NCBI RefSeq assembly: GCF_048007035.1
Contig: NZ_CP180355.1
Coordinates: 1,054,001 to 1,118,000, forward strand
Reading direction: 5' to 3'
DNA length: 64,000 bases
Source: Imperialibacter sp963977595
GTDB lineage: Bacteria > Bacteroidota > Bacteroidia > Cytophagales > Cyclobacteriaceae
Part shown: piece by piece, positions 1 to 7,529 of the stretch
Layout of the letters: the number at the start of each line of letters is the position of its first letter
Numbering within the stretch: position 1 is the stretch's first letter
Program-made: the position numbers and the translations under genes
Notes under the pieces: model-generated
Database searches by the model: none
What the model saw: only the letters and a program-made list of their open reading frames with translations
Told to the model about the DNA's origin: nothing

Positions 1-1268
1 TTGCCCAGCCTCACCTCTGTGACCTGCCCGGCTCCCTCAAAGGCAAATCGTATGCCTATGATATCGCCTATCGAGCCAGACTGATTCTCGGTTAGCACGG
101 ATGTACCGTTGAGCAAAACTTCAAATTTATCTCCCGTTCTTGATACGTTTAATGTCTGCGATTGCGAAAAATCGCACCCAAAAGCACTCAAGTCTTCTGT
201 CTTCCCGTCGATCCACCTGTTCCCGGTTAGCAGTCCCAGGTTGGACACACAGCCCTTGTCGGACAAAGGAATAATCACAGCACTTTCGGTAGCCAGCAAA
301 TAAACGATCACATTGCGGCAAACAGACTCCTCAACAGAGGAAGTATTTCTCAAACTTGCTTCAAAGACGAAATCGGTTCCTTTCATCCCCTCAAATTCTC
401 TCACATTATGAAACGTGGCCCAAGTCTCATTAAAAACGGTGGCACCCGATTTTTCCCGAAATACTTTTGATGAAATACCCATCCATCCTTTTCCTTTTAT
501 TTCGTCAGGGTGGAGATACACAGGCACCGGCGATTTATCGATCATGGCCTTCCAACCAAGTGATTTGATGAATACATTGTCAATCGCTTTCACTTCGCCG
601 TCGACAATGAGCCTGGCACCAAAATAGCCCGGGTAGTAGTAGATAGAGGTGTGGTAATTGCCTTTTTCATCTACTTTCTCTCGCCGCTCAGGATCCCAAT
701 TTTGCTGGATGTAGACATTATCTGATTCATACTGAGCGACGTCATAATGAAAAATGACGGAGTTGGGCAGGTCATCGGAAGTTTTCTTGCTTTCGAACAA
801 GGGCTTGGGAAGCTCTTTCTTCTCCGGTGTTTCAGGCTTCTTTTCATCCTTGCCCATCATAAAAAATGAGGCGATAACCAACGCAATCACACCTACCGGT
901 GCAATCAGCAGCAAGCCGTTTTTCTTTTTGCTTTTTTTCGGGCCAATCACCCTGTCAGAATTGAAAGAGCCCTCGCTGGCGGTAACGGCTGGCGGTGTCA
1001 CCGGAATACCTCCTTTTTGGCGAAACTGCCTCCAATTGTCATATCCGACAAACTGGGCTAAAGCATTTAGCGTGGCCACGTTGGGCGAACTTTCATATTT
1101 AACCTTGCCCCAAATCCGCTTTAGCGTAGTCACGCTCAGCCTCACCTGTGTTTTCTCGAATATTTTTTCGCTGAGCGTTTCAAAGTCTTCACTGGTCCAT
1201 AAGCTGGCGTTTCCCCAGCCAAGCTGTGACTCAATTAATTTCCTGCAGTGAGCTATCAAATATTCCAT
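1..1268 (-). CDS. Transmembrane HTH regulator with extracytoplasmic sensor-like domain (3' partial)
   Basis: An open frame on the minus strand starts at the ATG at 1268 and runs off the left edge; 422 codons are visible. Residues about 1-85 form a small helical domain resembling a helix-turn-helix (motif VTTLKRIWGK near 46-55). A lysine-rich linker follows, then one hydrophobic segment at about 119-137, then a beta-rich region of about 280 residues that looks like a concanavalin/LamG-type domain. The expected topology is HTH in the cytoplasm and sensor domain in the periplasm, like other one-step membrane regulators (inference). It faces two secreted concanavalin-like proteins at 1421 and 2104 across 150 bp, which makes them plausible targets. 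The C-terminus is missing, so full length is unknown. The ORF is certain; the regulator role is moderately sure. Confidence 0.8.
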   Translation of the reverse strand, partial: MEYLIAHCRKLIESQLGWGNASLWTSEDFETLSEKIFEKTQVRLSVTTLKRIWGKVKYESSPNVATLNALAQFVGYDNWRQFRQKGGIPVTPPAVTASEGSFNSDRVIGPKKSKKKNGLLLIAPVGVIALVIASFFMMGKDEKKPETPEKKELPKPLFESKKTSDDLPNSVIFHYDVAQYESDNVYIQQNWDPERREKVDEKGNYHTSIYYYPGYFGARLIVDGEVKAIDNVFIKSLGWKAMIDKSPVPVYLHPDEIKGKGWMGISSKVFREKSGATVFNETWATFHNVREFEGMKGTDFVFEASLRNTSSVEESVCRNVIVYLLATESAVIIPLSDKGCVSNLGLLTGNRWIDGKTEDLSAFGCDFSQSQTLNVSRTGDKFEVLLNGTSVLTENQSGSIGDIIGIRFAFEGAGQVTEVRLG

Positions 1269-1420
1269 TCTAGTTGAAGATACAATTTTATACGAAAAAG
1301 TCGACCAAAGGTATGTCGTGCCTCTGTGAATGATCTTGAACAAACTTGAACTGCGGTTGGACTTGATCTCATCAGGCTGTTGACGACCTTGTTGGTATTG
1401 TCAAACAAAACTCAAAACAA

Positions 1421-2092
1421 ATGAAAAGATTGAATCAATTGGCATTGCTATGTATCGCTTTGTTTTTTAGCCAATTAGCCGTGGGGCAATCCTACGATCT
1501 ACAGCAATTGCTAAAGAGTGGGAGCCTTACGGTCATCGACCGCAAAGTGACACCACTCAATGACGGCGGCAAAAAGGCGGTCTCCTTTTCCGACAAAAGC
1601 GACGCTGGTGGCTATGCACTCATCAAAGGCCTGGAATTCAGCGAAGGCACGATTGAAGTTGACATCAAAGGAAAAGACGTGCAAGGCAAGAACTTTGTTG
1701 GCGTTGCTTTTCACGCCGTGCCTGAAGACGGCAAGGAGACTGCCGCCGATATTGTTTATTTCCGTCCTTTCAATTTCAAATCGGGGGAACAAATTCGTCG
1801 CAGCCACTCGGTGCAATATGTAAGCCCACCCCGGTGGGACTGGAGCGAGCTGAGGGAGAAGTATACCGGAAAATACGAAAATGAAATCCCCTCCCCACCT
1901 GATCCGAACGGCTGGTTTCACGCCCGCATAGAAGTGAAAGGCAAAGAAATCACTGTCTACGTCGACGACGCAAAAGAGCCTTGTTTAAAAGTGACCAAAC
2001 TCAACGACAGAACCACTGGCAGCGTGGGAATATGGGTGGGTTACGCCACCAACGGCGACTTCGCAAACCTGACAGTCACCAAATCAAAATAA
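1421..2092 (+). CDS. Secreted concanavalin-like (DUF1080-type) protein
   Basis: This is a 223-residue protein with a clear signal peptide (hydrophobic 7-20, cleavage near AVGQ-S). The mature part resembles the beta-sandwich of DUF1080/LamG-like domains: strand pattern GTIEVDIKGKDVQGKNFVGVAFH, a central Tyr/Arg/Pro-rich part, and a closing EITVYVDDAKEP...GSVGIWVG segment. No catalytic residues can be assigned, so carbohydrate binding is a guess from fold. It lies 11 bp upstream of 2104-3219, which carries a related domain, so the two are probably co-transcribed. Divergent from the membrane HTH gene at 1-1268, whose periplasmic part looks similar. Confidence 0.8.
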   Translation: MKRLNQLALLCIALFFSQLAVGQSYDLQQLLKSGSLTVIDRKVTPLNDGGKKAVSFSDKSDAGGYALIKGLEFSEGTIEVDIKGKDVQGKNFVGVAFHAVPEDGKETAADIVYFRPFNFKSGEQIRRSHSVQYVSPPRWDWSELREKYTGKYENEIPSPPDPNGWFHARIEVKGKEITVYVDDAKEPCLKVTKLNDRTTGSVGIWVGYATNGDFANLTVTKSK

Positions 2093-2103
2093 GCCGGGAA
2101 ATT

Positions 2104-3219
2104 ATGAGAAAGTTAATTTCTATAGCACTTGTGCTAATAGCAGGGATATGCTACGGCCAGAAAAAAGCGACTGTTAAAGTGCCTATGAAGCCCGGGCACT
2201 GGGAGTTTGCTCCCGGAAAAGTGGAATTCACCGACTATAAAGGCCAGCCTTCGATGAAGCTGCTTCCGGAAGCCGGTTTCGCTATTCTCAAAGACATGGT
2301 CTTCACTAATGGTACCATCGAATTTGACATGGAAACCATCGACCCCAACTTTGCCTCATTTTACTTTCACTGGCAAAACGAGTCGGAGAACGAATGCTTC
2401 TACCTGCGAACCGCCAGGATTGGCTACCCAACTGCCAAAGATGCAGTCCAGTATGCACCGTTCGTCGGGGGAGTCAATCTCTGGGACATCATGGATCATT
2501 ACCAAACCAATGCCGTGCTGAAGAAGGAAGAGCCTAATCACATAAAGCTGGTGATCTCCGGAAAGCAAATGATGGTGTACGTCAACAGCGAGAACCCCAC
2601 ACTTTACGTGCCTATGCTGGAAGGCAACACAACAACAGGCACGCTGGCCTTCGACAGCCAGGTGATCATTACCAATTTAGTCGTTACGCACAACGAAACT
2701 GAAGGCCTCTCCCCGCTGCCCGGGGCTGACCCAACAGATTCGGATCCCTATTATATCAGAGAGTGGAAAATGAGCGAGCCATTGGCAGCCGGACAATTCA
2801 GCATGGAGTTCAGCAAAAGCTACATGCCAACCGAAAAAACAGTCTGGGGAAAAATAAGTGCTGAGAGAAGAGGCCTTGTCAACTTAACCAGAAAGTTTGG
2901 CCAAAGTGATCCACGCCGCATTGTGTGGTTAAAAGTCAAAATAACGTCAGCCATGCGTCAGCAAAAAATGCTTGACCTTGGCTTTAGCGACGAAGTATGG
3001 GTGTTGCTCAATGGTAGAGTGCTCTATATAGACTCCAACCTCTATGGCCACCCGATTATGAAGGAGCCAGACGGAAGACTTTCCTTATCCAATAGCTCGT
3101 TCGAAATCCCGTTTCAGGAAGGTGACAACGAACTACTCATTGGAGTCGCCAACAATTTCTTTGGGTGGGGGATTACCGCCCGCTTCAAAGACCTGAATGG
3201 GCTAACAGTCGAAAAGTAG
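2104..3219 (+). CDS. Secreted two-domain protein: concanavalin-like plus jelly-roll domain
   Basis: The frame is open from 1981, but the start at 2104 is preferred. It gives a proper signal peptide (MRKLISIALVLIAGICYG) and avoids overlap with the upstream gene. The 371-residue product has an N-terminal domain (about 20-200) with the same pattern as the 1421 protein (GTIEFDMETIDPNFASFYFHW, MMVYVNSENPTLYV). The C-terminal part (about 225-371) looks like a galactose-binding-type jelly roll (DEVWVLLNGRVLY, GDNELLIGVANNFFGWG). No hydrolase motif is visible; binding or surface attachment is inferred. A hairpin with a T-rich tail follows at 3236. Confidence 0.78.
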   Translation: MRKLISIALVLIAGICYGQKKATVKVPMKPGHWEFAPGKVEFTDYKGQPSMKLLPEAGFAILKDMVFTNGTIEFDMETIDPNFASFYFHWQNESENECFYLRTARIGYPTAKDAVQYAPFVGGVNLWDIMDHYQTNAVLKKEEPNHIKLVISGKQMMVYVNSENPTLYVPMLEGNTTTGTLAFDSQVIITNLVVTHNETEGLSPLPGADPTDSDPYYIREWKMSEPLAAGQFSMEFSKSYMPTEKTVWGKISAERRGLVNLTRKFGQSDPRRIVWLKVKITSAMRQQKMLDLGFSDEVWVLLNGRVLYIDSNLYGHPIMKEPDGRLSLSNSSFEIPFQEGDNELLIGVANNFFGWGITARFKDLNGLTVEK

Positions 3220-3235
3220 CAGTTCGAAATATTTT

Positions 3236-3270
3236 AACCCTGGCTATTGGCAGAATCAGGGTTGCTTTTA
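3236..3270 (+). terminator. Intrinsic terminator after the 2104-3219 gene
   Basis: Arms AACCCTG (3236-3242) and CAGGGTT (3257-3263) form a perfect 7-bp stem with a 14-nt loop, followed by GCTTTTAT. It lies 17 bp after the stop codon and ends before the MarR operator. Confidence 0.6.
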
Positions 3271-3295
3271 TATATTTACGTAAGTACTTACGTAA
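3247..3295 (+). promoter_or_regulatory. Promoter with 20-bp palindromic operator of the MarR-GNAT gene
   Basis: A perfect 20-bp palindrome (half-site TTACGTAAGT) occupies 3276-3295, 12 bp before the ATG at 3308. It overlaps a -7-like box TATATTTA (3271-3278), which lies 20 nt after TTGG (3247-3250), close to the Bacteroidota spacing. The position fits autorepression by the MarR-type protein encoded directly downstream (inference). Confidence 0.65.
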
Positions 3296-3307
3296 TTTAA
3301 ATCATTT

Positions 3308-4252
3308 ATGGGTTTTTATCAAATGGCTGGCAAAATGGCTGTGGGCAGCAGACTGCGAAAACTCAGTGACATACTTACTGAAAACGCTGCCAAGGTATAT
3401 GATGTTTATCAGGTTGACCTGGAGCCCAGGTGGTTCCCGGTATTCTACACCCTGGCGAAAACCGAAGGCCTTGGCGTAATGGAAATTGCGCAGAGCATAG
3501 GACAAAGTCATGCCTCAGTCAGCCAGATAATTAAGAAAATGAAAAAGAAAGGCCTGATTGCCGAGGTCAAAGACGAAGCCGATGGCCGGAAAAGCGTGGT
3601 AGAGCTTTCAGCAAAAAGCAAAGAAGTGAGTGAAAAGCTGGAACAGCAAATGATAGACGTCAAGAGCGCCTCCGAAGAGCTACTTTCCGAAATGCAATAT
3701 GATATGTGGAAGTCTATCGAGGAAATGGAATTCCTGCTGGAACAGAGAAGCCTTTTCGATAGAGTAATGGCTAAAAGGAAAGAAAGAGAGGTACAAAAAG
3801 TGAAGATCGTCGATTACGATGCTCAATATCAAAACGACTTTAAGCAGTTGAATATCGAATGGATCGAAGCTTACTTCAAAGTCGAGAAAACGGATCTCCT
3901 TTATCTGGACAACCCCAAATCATACATCATCGACAAGGGTGGGCATATTTTTTTCGCTGAATACGACGGAGAAATCGTTGGGACGTGTGCCCTGGCAAAG
4001 ATGGACGATGAAACTTTTGAACTGGCAAAGATGGGAGTAAGCCCCAAGGCCCAGGGTAAAAAGATAGGCTGGCTGCTCGGTCAGGCCTGTATTAATAAAG
4101 CCAAAGCCTTAGGTGCAAAGCGTATATTTCTCGAGAGCAATACCCGACTGGTACCAGCTATCAATCTTTATCATAAATTGGGTTTTCAAAAGGTGACAGG
4201 ACCTCCATCGCCTTATGAGAGAGCCAACATACAAATGGAATTGATTTTATGA
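3308..4252 (+). CDS. MarR-family regulator fused to GNAT acetyltransferase
   Basis: This 314-residue fusion has an N-terminal winged-helix MarR part (about 10-150) with recognition region GQSHASVSQIIKKMKKKGLI and wing DEADGRKS. The C-terminal GNAT part (about 165-314) contains the acetyl-CoA loop KAQGKKIGWLLGQ and the terminal NLYHKLGFQKV motif. Such fusions are known in Bacteria, where one polypeptide may sense or modify a small molecule and control its own operon. It overlaps the next GNAT gene by ATGA, so the two are translationally coupled. The palindrome at 3276-3295 is a likely operator. The acetylated substrate cannot be read from the sequence. Confidence 0.88.
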   Translation: MGFYQMAGKMAVGSRLRKLSDILTENAAKVYDVYQVDLEPRWFPVFYTLAKTEGLGVMEIAQSIGQSHASVSQIIKKMKKKGLIAEVKDEADGRKSVVELSAKSKEVSEKLEQQMIDVKSASEELLSEMQYDMWKSIEEMEFLLEQRSLFDRVMAKRKEREVQKVKIVDYDAQYQNDFKQLNIEWIEAYFKVEKTDLLYLDNPKSYIIDKGGHIFFAEYDGEIVGTCALAKMDDETFELAKMGVSPKAQGKKIGWLLGQACINKAKALGAKRIFLESNTRLVPAINLYHKLGFQKVTGPPSPYERANIQMELIL

Positions 4253-4806
4253 GCAGCATTGTCTTTACCACGCCGACCTCCGACGACGATCTCCAGCAGG
4301 TTCTCGATGTGCAGGAGAGAAATCAACCCCATAATATAACACCGGAGCAGTTGGCCAAAGAAGGATTTGTAACAGTGCGGCACAACCTGGATTTACTTCG
4401 CTCAATGAATGAATCTGCGCCTCAGGTCATCGCCAAAGATGGTGGTAAAGTGGTGGGCTATGCGCTTGTCATGCTTCAGTCATTTCAGGATTTGATACCC
4501 GTATTAAAGCCGATGTTTGTAACGCTTGAATCGCTCAGTTATCGAAACAGGCCAATGCAGTCTTACAACTATTACGTGATGGGCCAGGTGTGCGTAGCTG
4601 AAGGATACCGGGGAAAGGGTGTTTTTGATGGCATGTATCAACAGCACAAAACGTTGTATGCCAATCAATTCGACATGTGCATCACTGAGATCGCCTCAAG
4701 AAACCCCAGGTCTCTCAGAGCCCACCAACGGGTTGGGTTCCAAACCATACACACCTTTACCGATGCTACTGACACCTGGGACATCGTGGCCTGGGACTGG
4801 AGATAA
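4249..4806 (+). CDS. GNAT-family N-acetyltransferase
   Basis: This is a 185-residue single-domain GNAT protein. It shows the acetyl-CoA-binding loop VAEGYRGKGVFDGMY (about 118-132) and the C-terminal NPRSLRAHQRVGFQTI element typical of the fold. The start overlaps the stop of the MarR-GNAT gene (ATGA), so the two form an operon of two acetyltransferases. The substrate is unknown. An unusually long AT-rich inverted repeat follows at 4853-4895. Confidence 0.85.
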   Translation: MSSIVFTTPTSDDDLQQVLDVQERNQPHNITPEQLAKEGFVTVRHNLDLLRSMNESAPQVIAKDGGKVVGYALVMLQSFQDLIPVLKPMFVTLESLSYRNRPMQSYNYYVMGQVCVAEGYRGKGVFDGMYQQHKTLYANQFDMCITEIASRNPRSLRAHQRVGFQTIHTFTDATDTWDIVAWDWR

Positions 4807-4852
4807 GCAGCGCTTCGCCTTTCTGAAAGGGTGTTTGCTTCTCGTTAAGAAT

Positions 4853-4895
4853 TAACTTTTTTATCAAAAAAATAACATTTTTGATAAAAAAGTTA
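4853..4895. other. Perfect 18-bp AT-rich inverted repeat
   Basis: Arms 4853-4870 and 4878-4895 are exact reverse complements (TAACTTTTTTATCAAAAA type) around a 7-nt loop AATAACA. It lies 46 bp after the GNAT operon and 160 bp before the T9SS protein. It could be a terminator with a weak stem, or a regulatory binding site for the downstream gene. There is no U-run after the right arm, which weakens the terminator reading. Confidence 0.6.
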
Positions 4896-5055
4896 CATCA
4901 TTATCTTTGCTGCCTGAAAGAATAAAATGTACTCATTCCTCATTTAAATAGCTTTAACGAATAAAGAACATCGTTTATCGAAAGCCACTTAACCTGATAA
5001 AAGGAACTAGAGCTACTTACATTACTTTCGTAATGTTCATTCAGCTATTTAAGAA

Positions 5056-7437
5056 ATGAAACTTAGACTTCTTCTGCTTGCAAGCCTTAGCATCCTGACG
5101 CAAAAAGCCTGGGCTGTTACCTACAACACCACCTCATCTGGCTCGTGGAGTAGCGCTGGTTGGTCGCCGAGTCAGCCATCAAGCCTGGCGGCAGGAGACA
5201 TTATCAACATCAACCATACCATTAATGGCGGCAACGCATCTATCAGTTTGCCGGGGAGTGGCGTCACCATTAACCTGTTCGCCAGCTTCACAGTTGCTCA
5301 GCTCAATTTCCAAAATGGCTCCGGCGGTACTGTAGCCATCAATACAAACGGTAACCTGTTCAAAATGAATGGCGCTTTCAGCACAAACAGCAACCCAACC
5401 ATTAACGTCAACGGTGCGATCACGGCAGGGTCTATGTCGATCAATGGAGGAGCTGACCTGACTGTAAGTGGTGTAGCAACCGTTAACGGGGCTTTGAGCA
5501 CCGACAATTCAAACACACAACTTTCTTTTCAAAGCTCGCTGACAGTGACTGGAGCTGCAACACTTAACAACGGGAGTGACATGACCGTAGCCGGCGCAGC
5601 TTCGATCTCCGGCAATCTTTCATCCAACAACTCAAACACAGCCCTCGTATTTCAAAATACCTTATCAGTTGGTGGCAATATCAGCGTCTCAAACGGGGGC
5701 GACCTGAGTGTAACAGGCAATACGTCGGTGACGGGAATTATCAATGGCGACAATACTAATTCCGACTTTTCATTCGGCGGCACTTTAACATCAGGATCTG
5801 TGAGCTTAACCAACGGTGTTGGGCTGTCTGTCACTGGCGCTGCAAACGTAACAGGGACTTTCTCAGCTACCGGCGGAGACAATGCCTTGTTCGGAAGCAA
5901 CCTTACCGTGAGTGGGGCCATCACCAAGGGAGGTGGGGTTATGACTGTTAACGGCAACCTTTCTGGTACTTCTATTACCGTTAACAGCAATGGTTCACTT
6001 GTTGTAACGGGTAGCACAACTACCACTGCCGGAGGAATTTCTGGAGACGGCAACGGATCAATCAGCCTGAACGGCTCCGTCACTACAACAGGCGGTGGAA
6101 TTTCTTTGTCAAACGGAACTGATCTCACTGTGGTTGGTGTAGCCTCCATTGGTGGGGGCATATCGTCCAACAACTCAAATACGACAATTGAATTTCAGAA
6201 TAACCTTACTGCCTCTGGTAGTGTCGACATTAGCAATGGCGGTGATTTCGCTGTAGATGGTAATGCCAACATTGGCGGCCACATTGCCTCGGACAATTCA
6301 AATACCACCTTCGACTTCGGTGGCAACCTTACTACAGGATCCTATGTGCAAATTAATAACGGAGGAGACTTCGCCGTGACGGGTGACGCCACTATAAATG
6401 GTGCTTTGAGTTCTAATAATTCCAATACGCAATTTGACTTTGGACAGGCATTAACCACAACAGGAAATTTAACAATCGACAACGGTGGCGATTTGTCTGT
6501 AGGAAGCAGTGCACATATTGGAGGTTCAATAACAACGAACAATAGCAACACGCTACTCGATTTCAACGGCCCCCTCACTGTTGATCAAAACGTTACCATG
6601 ACCAACAACGGTAACATCATACTCGCTGATGGCGGATCGGTAGGAGGTAATTTTTCCATAGGTAGAGCGACGATAGAAGATGGCATTTTGGAAGTTGGCG
6701 GTACCACCACTGTAGGAAACACACTTACCGTTTACGGAGGTCTGGACTCCGGCAATATTCAAAACAATGGTACGATAGTAGGTGATGGTACTTTGGAGTG
6801 GGATACTTTCACAAACTCCGGCACAATAACAGGCCCAGGCGGTACCTTCAACTCTCCTGCCATCCCCGCCTTCAACCCCTACAATATGGCCACAGGCGGC
6901 GCAGTGCTTCCGATCAAACTAGTGAGCTTCACCGCAAAAATCGTCAACAACTCAGTTGTAATTGAGTGGATCACGGGCGAAGAGGAAAACAACGACTTCT
7001 TTACCATCGAAAGATCTGCAGACGGAATCAACTACCAACCAATCCTCCATCTTCCGGGTGCTGGCAACTCCATCTCTCAGCTCAAATACAAAGCCGTTGA
7101 CGCTCAGCCGATTTCAAAAATCAGCTACTACCGCCTGAAACAAACAGACTACGATGGTCAGTTTGAATACTTCGCTCCTGTGTCGGTAAGCTTTTCAATC
7201 GTCGAACCAATGACCGTGTATCCAAACCCTGCCAGCGACTATGTGTCATGGAGATCCGATGAGAATATCTCTTCTGTAGCTATCTATTCTTCGGCAGGAA
7301 CGCTGGTTCGTTTGATCGAAACTCAAAACCTTGTTGAGCAAAATACAATGGAAATTTCTGACCTCCAGAGAGGAAACTACATTTTGCGTTTTAACAAAGT
7401 AAGCGGACAGGAGACTTTAAGGCTCATTAAGAACTAG
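5056..7437 (+). CDS. Large repetitive beta-helix surface protein with type IX secretion C-terminal domain
   Basis: This 793-residue protein has a signal peptide (cleavage after KAWA near residue 20). Residues about 105-560 are about 10 degenerate repeats of roughly 40 residues built on NGGDLSVTG / SNNSNTxxxFxxxLTxxG, a pattern expected to fold as a right-handed beta-helix. The region is rich in Gly, Asn, Ser and Thr and almost without Cys. About residues 620-793 match the tail of Bacteroidota secreted proteins: a fibronectin-like strand set (LPIKLVSFTA...WITGEEENNDFFTIERS) and then a type A T9SS sorting domain (VYPNPASDYV ... LQRGNYILRF). It is therefore probably exported by T9SS and attached to the surface or released. 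An adhesin or matrix role is inference. It stands alone with its own upstream region. Confidence 0.88.
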   Translation: MKLRLLLLASLSILTQKAWAVTYNTTSSGSWSSAGWSPSQPSSLAAGDIININHTINGGNASISLPGSGVTINLFASFTVAQLNFQNGSGGTVAINTNGNLFKMNGAFSTNSNPTINVNGAITAGSMSINGGADLTVSGVATVNGALSTDNSNTQLSFQSSLTVTGAATLNNGSDMTVAGAASISGNLSSNNSNTALVFQNTLSVGGNISVSNGGDLSVTGNTSVTGIINGDNTNSDFSFGGTLTSGSVSLTNGVGLSVTGAANVTGTFSATGGDNALFGSNLTVSGAITKGGGVMTVNGNLSGTSITVNSNGSLVVTGSTTTTAGGISGDGNGSISLNGSVTTTGGGISLSNGTDLTVVGVASIGGGISSNNSNTTIEFQNNLTASGSVDISNGGDFAVDGNANIGGHIASDNSNTTFDFGGNLTTGSYVQINNGGDFAVTGDATINGALSSNNSNTQFDFGQALTTTGNLTIDNGGDLSVGSSAHIGGSITTNNSNTLLDFNGPLTVDQNVTMTNNGNIILADGGSVGGNFSIGRATIEDGILEVGGTTTVGNTLTVYGGLDSGNIQNNGTIVGDGTLEWDTFTNSGTITGPGGTFNSPAIPAFNPYNMATGGAVLPIKLVSFTAKIVNNSVVIEWITGEEENNDFFTIERSADGINYQPILHLPGAGNSISQLKYKAVDAQPISKISYYRLKQTDYDGQFEYFAPVSVSFSIVEPMTVYPNPASDYVSWRSDENISSVAIYSSAGTLVRLIETQNLVEQNTMEISDLQRGNYILRFNKVSGQETLRLIKN
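5370..6740 (+). repeat. In-gene tandem repeat array (about 120 bp units)
   Basis: Degenerate tandem units of about 120 bp encode the roughly 40-residue beta-helix repeats; AAYWSAAAYW-type stretches coding SNNSNT recur at about 5500, 5630, 6165, 6295, 6415 and 6535. The DNA copies have diverged at third positions, so the array is old rather than freshly expanded. Confidence 0.7.
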
Positions 7438-7529
7438 TTTGCGATCAGTTGCAGACAAGTGAAGTGGTTCTTATTGGGAATATCTTGTAAGATTATTCTA
7501 ATTTAAAGGTTGAAAGAAACCTTTGAATA

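Noticed and set aside
5652..6173. Minus-strand ORFs rich in Pro/Val across the repeat protein
   Set aside because: They mirror the Gly/Asn/Thr-rich repeats of the real gene and repeat with the same period.
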